From Schistosoma mansoni (lineage: Eukaryota; Platyhelminthes; Trematoda; Strigeidida; Schistosomatidae): 64,000 nucleotides of DNA. Both the position numbers and the translations under genes were made by a program. The number at the start of each line of letters is the position of its first letter. Position 1 is the stretch's first letter. Under the pieces are notes generated by a model. It ran no database searches. It was not told where the DNA came from and saw only the letters and a list, made by a program, of their open reading frames with translations. Where the stretch lies: assembly GCF_000237925.1 (NCBI RefSeq), contig NC_031500.1, positions 7,127,254 to 7,191,253 on the forward strand, in the 5' to 3' direction. This document shows positions 22,913 to 34,082 of the stretch, piece after piece.

Positions 22913-24198
22913 TTTTAATGCAAGGTAGAGACGGAATTATTGGACACTGGAGTGGTCTGAGTGAACTCAAAAATAATTTTCGTTAGTGTTTTTTATTATC
23001 TAATAATTCATAAGTTTTGATTTGTGATTTCGTTATTCCTGTAACTAAAACGAATATTGAGTGGTGAGTGAACGTGTTTTAATGTATAAATAACTTAGTG
23101 AATGTCGCGCATGTAGTTAAGTCGGTATGTTATACTTCATGTCCTTTTTTCAATTCTGTGTTGTTTTCATGTTGCATACTACTCGGTTTTCGGCTCGGAT
23201 CTTAATGCTGTAATCATTCGGATCAAAATCTGCATGCAATAAGAGTTGATGCATAAAGATCGTGAAAGAGCTTGTGTCTTTGCTTGCAACCAAGGAAGTG
23301 TTATTATCACGATAATAAGACGTATCATGAAAAAGTTATCTTTTAGTGAGGTTGTCAGTTATAGATGATTATGAACGTAAAATCCATCTGGTAGTATTTT
23401 CTATTATACATCGCATAAATACTTAGATTTGAATAAATATGTGCTATTTACTAATATATACATATATTTCAAGTTTATTTATGTATGATAATCGGTATTG
23501 GTTTCACTGAATGTACAGTTTCAAAAATGATGCGACCATTTACAACATACACAATTATGACCTTTCCTTTTTTTCCAAAATTTATTTCATCAACTATTGT
23601 CTTAACTATTCACGCATTTAGAGCTGCTCCCTTTATTTTCAGACACTTAGTCAGTCAACAATTTCCATGAGTTGATGCATACACTCTTGCCTCTTTTAAC
23701 ATATTTAAATCCATGATCTTCAGAGAACGGTTAGTCTATAGACTACTGACCCGGAATCCAATAGAACATATGTTTAATTTCAATCAATTCGCTTTATTAT
23801 GTGACCATCGTTTATTGCCTGCTGGTAACGGATGCGCTGTACTGAGGATTCCCGCATTAGAACGAAAAACTCGTCCTTTGCTTCTTGGTTTTAAAGGGTA
23901 ATATAGCTGAGATTAATCCGTGGTCTAAGCTATGAAAATTTAACAATATCCGTCAAACCTTTATGCTAATCTAGTGTCCATATACAGTAAATAAATTCCA
24001 CATCCATCTGTAAAATACATGAGTTGACCATTTTTAGATGAGACCTTTTCACAATTTTGGGGGAAAAATCTCTCAGACACGCAAAACGATCAAATAAGCA
24101 GCTATCTAAAGTATAAAGAAAGCCTTCATGTCGACTTTTATAGCGAACAACAGTCAAACAGCTAATGAAAACCAATAGATTGTAAATTTGTTTTATAG
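22913..24198. other. AT-rich intergenic region
   Basis: No gene is recognised. Short frames at 23485-23670 and 23713-23901 show no family motif. Confidence 0.45.
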
Positions 24199-24231
24199 AA
24201 AATTACATTTATTTTACTGCTATTAATAATT

Positions 24232-27200
24232 ATGTTTGGCAATCCAGAAGTTATCATGAATGACCTAAACAACGTTGACTACTTGTCAAGGATTCTAGAT
24301 AACTGGTCTGTTTCGTCTGGAAATCTATGTCCGTCAAAAAATGACGGGAGTAACACTCTGCGAGAAATTTGTTATCCCGTCACTTTGGGTGATATGACAA
24401 ACGTAAGTATGCTGATGTTCAATTAAACGTTGGTTAAAACAAAGTTTTAAATATTATTTATACCTAGAAATTACGGAATAGTACTCGAAAAACAAAAGTA
24501 ATGGTCAAATAATGATCTTCTTCAGTATTGTTTGATATTTTATGAGTATATCATTTAGAGAGGTTAATTGTTCATAAACACACATAAGGTTCAAAAGTTT
24601 TGCTTTCTACGAGTTTTGAAGCCATAATACAAAAGTGTTTTAAAGTTTTTAGTTCTCAGTACTCTTTGAAATGATCCGAGTTCATAGGAATTGTCCATTT
24701 GACATATGTGCTTTCACATCAAAATTTTAATTGTTAAGTTTTTCTACCGAATATTTTGATGTTATAAAATTTAATAACATAATTTAAATGTTAATCGCTT
24801 TCTTAACGTAATTTCACTATTCACCTGGCGTGTTTGAACCTTAGAATGTTTTGATTGAACATCTTAAGATGTATTAGATCGAAGCTAAAGATTGATGTAG
24901 TTGAACTGTTGAAACAATAAGATGAAGAATATAAATGAGGGTTTGTTAGAATATCATGTGATTTTATTTGGACGCGAATTGAAACCCGGAGGAAGCATAA
25001 AAATTTACTCAAAGCAAACATGCACACTTTAAACTAGCCACCAAGTGTCCTGTAATCACCAAGTGACCACAATTTTAAATTTATCCGGTATTTCTAGATG
25101 TCACAAAAGTGTAGTGCAAACTTTTTTCACTTAACTGTGTACACAACTGAGTGGTGGTGATCATATTATTGGTATGAAACTTTATATCGAAAGCGGAAAG
25201 CGTGATATAAGACCTTGGGGAAAACAGTGACTCCATCAACATCAAAAGCTTTTTTCCAAAATGTATTGAAGAGCATGGACAATAGTTATAGAACTTATTA
25301 CTGACCGTTATAAAATATTAAAAGTTGAATGACGTGTAACTTAGTTTACTGTGTTCCAGAATCCAATATATTTTTACAACTAAAAGTAAAAGTTTATTCG
25401 GCAAAACACCAGACTCTTTGCACCTTATTTTTTGTAAAGTTTGATAAGAAGGCAGCTTTTTCTCAGAACACTAGACTTTCAGCTGTCAGAGTAGTGTATT
25501 ATCATCAACAGTCTTGGCATAATAAAGACCGGCTGAAATCTGAGCACTAAAATTTGTATCTGGTCACAGAATTGTGCTAACAAATCAATTATGAATGACA
25601 GTTCTAGCAATAAGCTTTTGAGTCGATTTCAGGTATTACTTATTTTTATTTCCAAGAATTTTCACCACTTTACAAATATACTTCGACTTCAATTTATTGA
25701 AGATGTTATTTAACAAACCGTAGGACAAATTATAGAAAACTGATAAAATGGTTTTATACGGGAATTATTAGTTCTGTCTAAAAAGTATTTTCTTGCTTTT
25801 AAATAAATTTGACGTACTCAGATTTCGTTGTTTCCTTCGTATTTTGGTTTGTACACAACATTTGAATACCATTAATTTTGGTGATTTATCAAGGTTGTAG
25901 TATGAGTCGGAATTCATTTGTTTCTCCATAAACTAGACGTCAACGATAATTATCAAATCCTTAGAACCAATTAGATGAAATACTTTTAGATGTGTATTCA
26001 CAATGCTATAAGTCAAGTATGAAGTTATCCTAACTCTTCTATAACATATTCACCTTTCGCTAATATATTATTGTAGATGATTTTTAACGAAACAGTGTGT
26101 ATCAAGCACGGTTATTTTTTTACAGTTCTTCTATAAATATTTTGAAGTTTGATATTAGAAAGAAAGAAACATAACGTAATAAAGCAAGTTATTGTTGACT
26201 TTAAATGCTCACTGCTCGGATCAAAATTTAGAATATTTGTTAGACATTTGAGTGGTTCGTTATAATCGGCAAGAAAATCTGAAACTAGGCTTACACGTAG
26301 TTTTTACTTTTTAACGAGATATGGATCCAATATTAGGTGTGACTGGTGGTTCTCATGAGATTCCGAATGACACAAGTAAGTTAATCAGTTTTACTCAACG
26401 CCCAACCTCACCCCATTATCACGGAAAAATGAGATCGTTAAGGTGAACCTCAGAGCAATAGCTGTAGTATCAGTATCCGTAACAGTAGTAGTGACAGTTA
26501 GTCATACAAAAAGGGTGTAAGAAGATTTTGAAACTCAGGATCTACGAGAAGACGAAACATGAATACATTTGTGCCATTGAGACCGATTCTGAAATAACAC
26601 AAGTTAATAATATTGCAACTGTCAAAGAAAAACTTCAGACTCATGAATTGGAATCGGAATAAAAATTATCATTCATCCTTTATTAGATCACTTACGCTAT
26701 AATACATGTACCAAAAAGGTATTTACTTCCTGTTTGTATATCAGCAATTCATTTACAACTAATTCTCTTATACGTTAAAACTGCTAGACCACAACATAAA
26801 ATCACAAAATACAAATATATAATTAAGGTACCTAATTTTCTTTACATACTGATTTCAGTGGGAAAACTATTGAAAGCCAAAGGGCGCTGATTGTTAAGAC
26901 TGTTTTCATCTTAAGCAACTTCCAAACATGTTACGTCCTACTAATATATGTGTGCTCACTAGTGAATAACTTTGAGAGGAACTTCTAATGTCCTAATGAA
27001 GAACGGTGACCATTTTAAAAGTAGAACAAATGTCACCGGTGAATTTAGGAAACGTTCTCTACATTTCAGATAAACCAGAATTGTGTGAGCCTCCGAAAAC
27101 AAAATCAGTGATCTAGAAGCCCAAAAGGAATATTCAAAACAGAATCACTTAAATTTATGAATTTTACCAATTAGTTTGAAAGTTGCCTTGCTTGATTTTT

Positions 27201-30200
27201 GGTTTAGACATTTAGTTCTAACTAGGAATGGGTTAGAAATCTGTCACAACTGAGGCTCCTAGTTCTGGATAGGTAGGTATTCAACTAACAAGGAATATAT
27301 TAAAATTTTACAAGCCATGTACCTATAGATCTTTAGGCAAGATACAACTGCGTGACATTTTGTAAAGGAGGATATACATAACCATCTTAAGATCTAGTTT
27401 TTGTTAATAAACATATAAAGATAATACTCAAATTCCCATACAAAATTTATAGCAATTCTGTATTGTTTTCAATTATCTGAATGAGGATACTATGAATGTG
27501 GTGAACATGTTGATCAGCAAACGATTTTATACATTTTCACCACCTGCTTTTGGTATTGTTAAACGACCTGGTGATGATTTTTATCCATGGCAATGTGTAT
27601 TGGCTGAAGAAGCACCAGTAATGGCAACAACTGTTTATCGTCAAGCCGTTGATAAGGCTGATTTTGAATGTGTAATAGATGAAAGTGGTAAACTATATCA
27701 ACCTCGAACGACAACTTCAATCAGGCGTTATCATCCAAAAGATAACCCACCAACAAGTTTAGGATATTTAAAAGCATCAGTCAAACAATTATTAGAGAAT
27801 TTAAGTAAGTTAAATGTACCATTCAAATAAGACTACTCAGTAATTATGCAAGTAGTAAGAGTTTTATACAAAATTATCCCTGTTTATTTAAATCGAATTT
27901 GAGGAGATAACGTACCGATGACATTCGATGTGAATGGCATTATACTGCATACTGACTGAAGAACAAATTTAAACCGTTGAATTCTAACTCAGTAGTTTGT
28001 AAGTATGATCTCATCAAGTGACCTGAATACCCAGATTTCGACCTTGAGTGGATGTCATGTGATGACGAGCCATAGACTAGTATGAAATGTCCATGTCGTA
28101 TACGTTGGTATTTAAAGCTTCTTTAACTGATATGACTTTAAGACAAAAAATAAGAACTTCATTTTTATCAGCATAAAATGTAAAAGTGAACATGATTAGT
28201 AGTTTTAAAAAAGCAATGACTTGAATTAGCAGAATTTTTCCAATAAATCAGAGTGATTCAAACAACAGACTGTCACTCTACACCTTTTATTTAACAACTA
28301 ACATTGATGAGTTCATTAGAAATAGCCGACTGTAGCCCACTTAGTCCTATATTTTAACTATTAACAGTATTTTTTATGGGTGCGATCCCAACTACCTGGA
28401 TGCAACTCGTCAAGTGTAGATATTTAGAACTTACAAAAAACTTACAAATACTTTAACACTTCTACCTCAAATTTATGCTGATAATGTTGTCCAGAAGAAT
28501 AATGAAAACTCTGCGACCAAACCACCCAGCTCAGAGAAAAAATCTCCACCAAAAGCTTTAACACTGTAAAACATCTCCATAAATTCTATATTCTATTTTT
28601 CTCCTTCGCTCTTTCCCCCTCTGGTAATCCATCGATTTCACTAGCTAATATTTAAACTTTGTCTTATTACTACCTATTGCGTAGGATTCTGATAAATAAC
28701 AAATTGTGGTTCAACTTTATAAAACTTCAATTATCATAGTTTTCACGACATTTTTTTCATAAATTGGGTATTGATAGACATGGATTTCAAGTATACGAGA
28801 ATAAGACATCACGTTTGTAACATGAATGGATATTATAAAAAGTTGCATTATGTTTTCTCAGAGGGGTCTCCAATACGTAAATGCACCTATCCTCAAAATT
28901 TATGGCTCATCGACTGGTTTTATTTACATTTATTAAACCTATCTCATTATGTAACACACTCTTTGATAACATGACATTAGAATTCGGGCAAGAAGTTTTT
29001 TGGGAAGAGACATATTTTCTATGTAAACATGTTCGCCAGACAAACTACCAATAAAGGAAATGAGTGAATGCACAGTGAGATGTATGCGGATTCAACTCAT
29101 CAGTCTAATCAATGTATAGATCTTTGTACGGATTTATATTATAGCTCAAAGATAATATGCTCACACAGATATAAACAGTCACATGTACATAAGAATATGA
29201 TACAATGGAATAAGTTAAGAATTATTCATAAAATAATTACGTGGATTACAAATGACATGTTTTATGGTCAAATTTTCTTTGTTGTCAAACAAAAATAGAT
29301 TTGTCTAACGTGTAAAAAGTCCTTCTGGAGCCAATCTAGGGTTACTACCAGTTCTGAGCCCATATAAAGAAGGAGTGTTAAGGATGAGATTACGAACCCC
29401 ATCCCGTAGAAACACAAATTTGCTGAAAAAACGCTAACCTCAAAAAAGTCATTTGAACTGTTTAAACTCTGTTCTGGGAGTTGGAGGGTCTTCGTTTGGA
29501 AAAGTTATGACGCCCCATGTTGAAACCCTCGATTCTTCAACAATCACGAGAACAATGCTCTTATTGAATACCACAACAACAATTAACATAAATATGTTGA
29601 ATGCTCGCACTATGTAGGAGACCGTTAGAACCAACAGAATATTCGCGAAAATGGATAAATACGAACTAGTAGTGCTCGTGATAAGTGAAACCCATTAGAC
29701 GCCGGCGGGATAGAAAAGATAAGGTTCGGAAGAGTTGTTGTTTTACTCTGGTCGTGAAGAAGAAAACGCTTCTCACACACAGTGTGTTGCGCCGATCCTG
29801 TTCAATGAAGCAAGAGAAGCACTTATATGGTGGGGGTCTCATGGATCCAGAATCACCAAAGCATTCTTCAAGACAAATAAGTGGGGGATTGCAATGAATG
29901 TTGTCCAGTTCTATGCTCCAACCAATGATAGCAAAGCAGACTATGAAGATCCATCTTATGAGAGGCTGCGACCAATCGTACGGAGGCTCTTAGAAAAGGA
30001 CCTGACCACCCTGATGAGAGACCTAGATGTTCAGGTCGGAATGAAAAATACCGGGTATGAAGATATTATGGGAAGATAAGGACTGGGAGAAAGGAACGAG
30101 AATGGTGAGAGATTTACAAATCTAAGTGCCCTTAAAAATGGTTGTAAGCGACACAATATCTCCCCCCACAAATGCATACACAAAGTTACATGCCTCTCTT

Positions 30201-33200
30201 CGGATCAGATTACAGAGAGCCAGATCGATCACAACTGCATCAATAACAAGTTCGGAATGTCAATGGAAGACATGAAGAAAAAAGAGGGGAGCTGGTATAG
30301 CTTTAGATCACGACTTGGTGGTGTCCAAGGTGACTAAGAAAGCATTTGATAGCGTGGTTAGGAGAACCTTATGGAAACTTCTTTGATACCAAAGTGCACC
30401 TGAGAAGACTGTCACCATTACACGGAAGTTGTTACGGTGGACTACATTGCAATGTCATCGATGGAGGGCAGCTCACAGATGTGGATTATGGAATAAAATC
30501 CAGTACAGGGTGTGTTGAATAACAACTACTCACAAGAGCGATCGATTTGCTCCTAATATCCATTTATTTAATGCAATTTTCTAAAAATAATAGCGTCAAT
30601 TATCTAATGAAAGGATTGAACATACTTTATACCACCTTCATATAAAGAATAAGTCGAGGCTGGAAGTACCATAATGGTAGATTAGTGAAATGTAATAAAC
30701 ATGGGACAATTTTACCAATCAACCATAGGATCGTTTATTTATTTGGTAAGTATGTTAATATTCTATTTGGATGAACTGAAAAGGCCATGAATGCAAGATC
30801 TTTCAGGAAATGGAGAAGTTATTGTCATAATTTGCGTAGTTCCAAGTACTTAGAAGACCAACTGTCAAAGTAAAATGAACAGGAAGCTAGGAAAAAAGAA
30901 ATCTTCTATTGCGTTGAAAAAATATGACATTTCGTAATAAAATCTTAAAAACTAAAGTCACCAAGGCAATACGAAATTGATAGGACTTTGGTTCATTTTA
31001 GTATTGTTTGTTTGAACATTTCCATTGATGTTTAGGGATCCGATTAACTAATCTCTTATTGGCATATGTGCATCCTGCACAGATTGCATCATTTCCATTA
31101 GGTAACAAGCATTATAAGCAGGGGTGGATGGTGTCTAGCAGTAGAATCCAACTCGCATGTTTAATCCTATTTGGGACTCATCAGTCGGATGTACCTGTAT
31201 CCCAGAGTTGATGTTCACTCTGGAACTCAAACCCAGCAACGTTAGCTTCAAACGCCACCGCGTTATCCCTTTTACCCTATTACACAAGCTAGTGGCTATC
31301 TGGACTCAGTAGCTAAGTGAATAACTCAATGGCGTTTGGAGCATATGTTACAGAGTTCAAGTCCCGGAGTGAACATCAACTATGGGATGCAGGTACATTC
31401 GACTGACGAGTCCCAAATAGTGCTAGACGTGCGTCCTGGATTCCACTGCTAGCCACCATCCATCTTTGTTTATAATGATAGGACTTTAGTTTATAAACAG
31501 AAATCTGACTTAAATTTTCGTATGATTAAATAAAATAATATCAAAAACTAGAAATTAGCCATAAAAGTTATTTTGTTCATGCAAAACAATACATTTACAA
31601 AGTATTTAACAAATTTTAGTATATTTTATATGTGGCTAGGAGTAGAATTCAGGAAGCATATTTCGTTCAATTGAGTGAATCATGAGGAGGACGTCCCTGT
31701 ATTTTATTATTTATGTTTTCACTTAGACTTGAACCCGGTACCCTTTCCTACTAACACCTGACAAGTATAAACAAGACCAAACAGCTTCCTGAATTCCACT
31801 GCCAGCGAGCAAACATAATAAAATCGTGTTACATAACTCCCTCTCAATGAAATTTTTTTCAGGACCTACATATGACCACAGAAACTGATCATTTGGAGTC
31901 CTGAATATCAACAATAAGAAATTAATGAAATTTAAAAAACAGTAAATATAATTCAAATCAATTCAAAACGTAGTTGATTACAGTCGACATGTTTTGTAGT
32001 TCATTCACCAGTCCTTAAAACACAGACACGATCGTTATGTTTGACTTTTATTCTTCATATCACTTTCGAGTCCAGTCACTTCTTCATTCTCTAATTGTGC
32101 ACAAAATCTAATTATGGATTTCGAAAACTAAGTGAATAGTGATCACCAACCGTACCACTGAATAAGATAAAAAGTAGTATTTCTTCTTTGTTATTTTTTA
32201 TAAATTCCTTTCTTTTGTCGAATTATCAGATCCCAATTCGAAATCTTTGTCGAATCATCATAGTTTATTCATTTCTCCAGTACATCAAAATCTAATGGAA
32301 GCACGCTTAAAACGTCTGAAGTTAGAAGAAAAAATGCTAATGCAAGCAGAGAAATTAGATATGTTGGAAAGAATAAGAAAACCACTACCTAAATGGTATG
32401 TATCTTAAATAAGGGAAATTATTAAATTGCCAATTAATCTTCATTAATAAACTGGCTGACTAGATCCATATAGTAAGCTAGAGTGTCTTGTGAGTCACTA
32501 TAAAACCAACCTGAGACTTTCATTTACCCACCCTAAATGAAACTAATGTTACAAATCAAGGCAGATACAATGAAAACATCAACCGTCAATTCGTTTTCTT
32601 GACTTAGTCACGCAATCAATCAGTTATTTGGTTAACCAAAGTGCTACAAGGTTCTGTAAATCTTAACACGTGTAAGCATGGAATATTCTGAAAAATAAAA
32701 AGACAGATCATATGAATTAAGAAAGTCGGTGTTATTAAACTGTTATCTTTTCAATAATGCTTAATTAAATAGGCTATTACCGACAAATAAGATATTGATT
32801 AAGTAAGTGGTTTATATTCATTAAAATGCCCCCAAATGCCCTGGTACGGCCGAGAGTGGGGAGAGTCCACTCTCCCTCTCGAAATGCTCTCATATGGCCA
32901 GCGAATATATAGCCTCTGCCAGGGAAGTCCTACTCACTGCCTTCTCGTGGCATTTCTGTTGTTTACGAAATTGAGAGGACGAAAAGCGAATGTCCGGCGC
33001 TTTAACCGGGTTGGTGGACAAGGCGAGTCCACCTAGGGGAGTTGGAAAACCCTGATTCCAAACCAATGGTGCACATGGGCTCCAGTATCCTGAGGGAACA
33101 AATGGCGTATGAATCAATCGTTGATCACCGGCTACCATGGTACTGCATCTCCTCACGATGCTTCACTGCCTTGTGGATCAGATCTTTCGGTCAAAGGCTC

Positions 33201-34082
33201 GGAGTGTGGGCCCCTAAGTAAACCACCTGCTTCAGTTCGGGCACCTGGGCAGTATCACAGCCCTCAAGCAAATCGAATGAGACTTGTATGGCGCATATGT
33301 GTCTGGTGCTTCCTTGTACCAATATTTATGTGTTTAAATTTAAAAAAATTCATTAAAATAGGTCTACAAAATGGAGATAATATCAACCATAAATTAGGTA
33401 ATTCATTATAGGTCCTTTCATCTATTTTTAAATTCAACACTCAATCATAGACAACGTAGGATCTAATGCGTATGTAGATTGGTCCAGATTGCTGACAAAA
33501 AGTTTAACACCTGACTTGATTGATACTGATTTTATCTCCAAGTCCTAAGCCACAGTTGTGTTAATGTAGGTAGAACCATGATGGTGAACTTACATTACTT
33601 GAACCTAAATTAATTGTTGCTCTAGTTGTCAAAAAAGGCATCAGCCTCGTGACTTCCGAGGGAACTCGGCTTTCATCATGAGGCGTCATAACTCTTCTAA
33701 ATGAGGACCTCCTGACTCCCAGAGCAGAGTTTAAATGGTTTGAATTACTTTTCTGGTTAGAGTTTTTTTAGCGAGTTAGTTTTCTACGGGATGGAGTCGC
33801 TAACCCCATGCCCAACCGTCCTCCTTTATTCGGACTTGGGACCAGCGGTAGCTTCAAGCAGAGTGGGTCAACTAATTGGGAATAAAGATTCCTCTGCTCA
33901 AATACAGACATTTTAATGTTGAAATATTAATATATAATTGATATTTTAACTTGATGCCCTTTTTATAAACATTTGTGTCATTTTTTTCAAGGTACACAAT
34001 TAAAACTCCACAATTTTTCTATGAAGCTCGTAAACATAACGAATTATTGAAAAGTCGTCAGTACTCAGATTATTTATATTAA
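24232..34082 (+). CDS. Uncharacterised protein gene (4 candidate exons)
   Basis: The three last exons are well supported: 27453-27804 (coding possibly from ATG 27492), 32230-32395 and 33992-34082. Junctions are TTTAA|GTAAGT to TTATCAG|ATCCC and AAATG|GTATGT to TTCAAG|GTACA; each restores the frame (phase 1, then phase 2). From ATG 27492 the product is 189 aa. It has FSPPAFGIVKRPGDDFYPWQC near the start, a charged coiled-coil-like segment (ARLKRLKLEEKMLMQAEKL) and a basic-aromatic end (KWYTIKTPQFFYEARKH). A further phase-0 exon at 24232-24402 (MFGNPEVIMNDLNN..., donor AAC|GTAAGT) could precede it, joining at 27453 to give 259 aa; this link is weaker. I do not recognise the family. No signal peptide or membrane segment is seen. 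Introns hold RTE, SINE and retroposon copies. Confidence 0.6.
24403..27452 (+). other. Candidate intron, mostly AT-rich
   Basis: No element was recognised. Two small exon-like pieces with good splice sites lie inside (26321-26375 and 27070-27116) and are discussed as a finding. Confidence 0.4.
29318..30520 (+). mobile_element. RTE-clade LINE, 5' part with internal deletion
   Basis: It starts with the 5' region shared with 42165 and the minus-strand copies at 33612 and 61345 (TTACTACCAG...GAGCCC, CCCCATCCCGTAGAAA). The endonuclease follows: METVRTN-like start, KYELVVLVISETH, the frame 29735-30079 with LFYSGREEENASHTQCVAP, NVVQFYAPTND and LDVQVGMKNTGYEDIMGR. A deletion then joins to a reverse transcriptase piece (KAFDSVVRRTLWKLL region near 30330-30380), and the copy stops near GIKSSTGCV. 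It has several stops and frameshifts and no 3' end. Confidence 0.8.
31098..31285 (-). mobile_element. SM-alpha-type SINE, decayed hammerhead (minus strand)
   Basis: Read on the minus strand it has a box B-like GGGTTTGAGTTCC. It then has the hammerhead block CTGATGAGTCCCAAATAGGA, where the expected GAAAC is TAAAC, and then GGATTCTACTGC. The stem II strands GTCC/GGAT are weakened. It is truncated at its 5' end near box A and lies head to head with the next copy. Confidence 0.75.
31298..31475 (+). mobile_element. SM-alpha-type SINE, decayed hammerhead (plus strand)
   Basis: It has a box A-like TAGCTAAGTGAATAAC and box B-like AGTTCAAGTCCC. CTGACGAGTCCCAAATAG is at 31403-31420, followed by TGCTAGAC instead of GACGAAAC, then GTCCTGGATTCCACTGC. 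Loss of GAAA and of the stem II strand GGAC should abolish self-cleavage. Confidence 0.8.
31630..31775 (-). mobile_element. Strongly diverged hammerhead SINE (minus strand)
   Basis: On the minus strand: box B-like GGGTTCAAGTC, then CTCATGA in place of CTGATGA. A possible stem II (TTCA...TGAA) is followed by an intact CGAAA, and then CTTCCTGAATTCTACTC, equivalent to GTCCTGGATTCCACTGC. A matching plus-strand scrap (TTCCTGAATTCCACTGCCAGC) lies at 31790-31811. Confidence 0.55.
32816..32827 (+). repeat. Target-site duplication, left
   Basis: ATTCATTAAAAT, repeated exactly at 33348-33359. Confidence 0.85.
32828..33347 (+). mobile_element. Non-autonomous retroposon, copy 3 (with 12-bp target duplication)
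   Basis: It starts GCCCCCAAATGCCCTGGTACGG and ends with an AAATTTAAAAAA tail. It is about 520 bp, flanked by ATTCATTAAAAT on both sides. The duplication plus A-rich tail indicates target-primed reverse transcription. The family frame starts at 33109 (MNQSLITGYHGTASPHDA...) and runs through the tail. This is the best copy for defining the ends. Confidence 0.85.
33348..33359 (+). repeat. Target-site duplication, right
   Basis: ATTCATTAAAAT, exact match to 32816-32827, directly after the A-rich tail. Confidence 0.85.
33612..33872 (-). mobile_element. RTE-clade LINE, 5' end only
   Basis: The reverse complement matches the 5' regions of the copies at 29318 and 42165 in order: GGTCCCAAGTCCGAATAAAGG, GGGTTAGCGACTCCATCCCG, CTCTGCTCTGGGAGT and GCCTCATGATGAAAGCC. 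A 5'-end-only piece is unusual for a LINE, since truncation normally removes the 5' end. Confidence 0.7.

Larger units (their letters stand above)
27805..32229 (+). other. Repeat-filled intron of the uncharacterised gene
   Basis: A 4.4-kb intron. It carries an RTE LINE (29318-30520), an inverted SINE pair (31098-31475) and a third decayed SINE on the minus strand (31630-31775). 27805-29317 is AT-rich with nothing recognised. Confidence 0.6.
32396..33991 (+). other. Last intron of the uncharacterised gene
   Basis: It contains retroposon copy 3 (32828-33347) and a minus-strand RTE 5' fragment (33612-33872). Otherwise it is AT-rich. Confidence 0.6.

Noticed and set aside
23713-23901. Possible exon of GFM2 downstream of the fragment
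   Set aside because: The translated peptide does not resemble any part of EF-G.
31098-31475. CRISPR-like or palindromic regulatory array
   Set aside because: The symmetry is explained by two SINEs in opposite orientation; there are no regularly spaced repeats.
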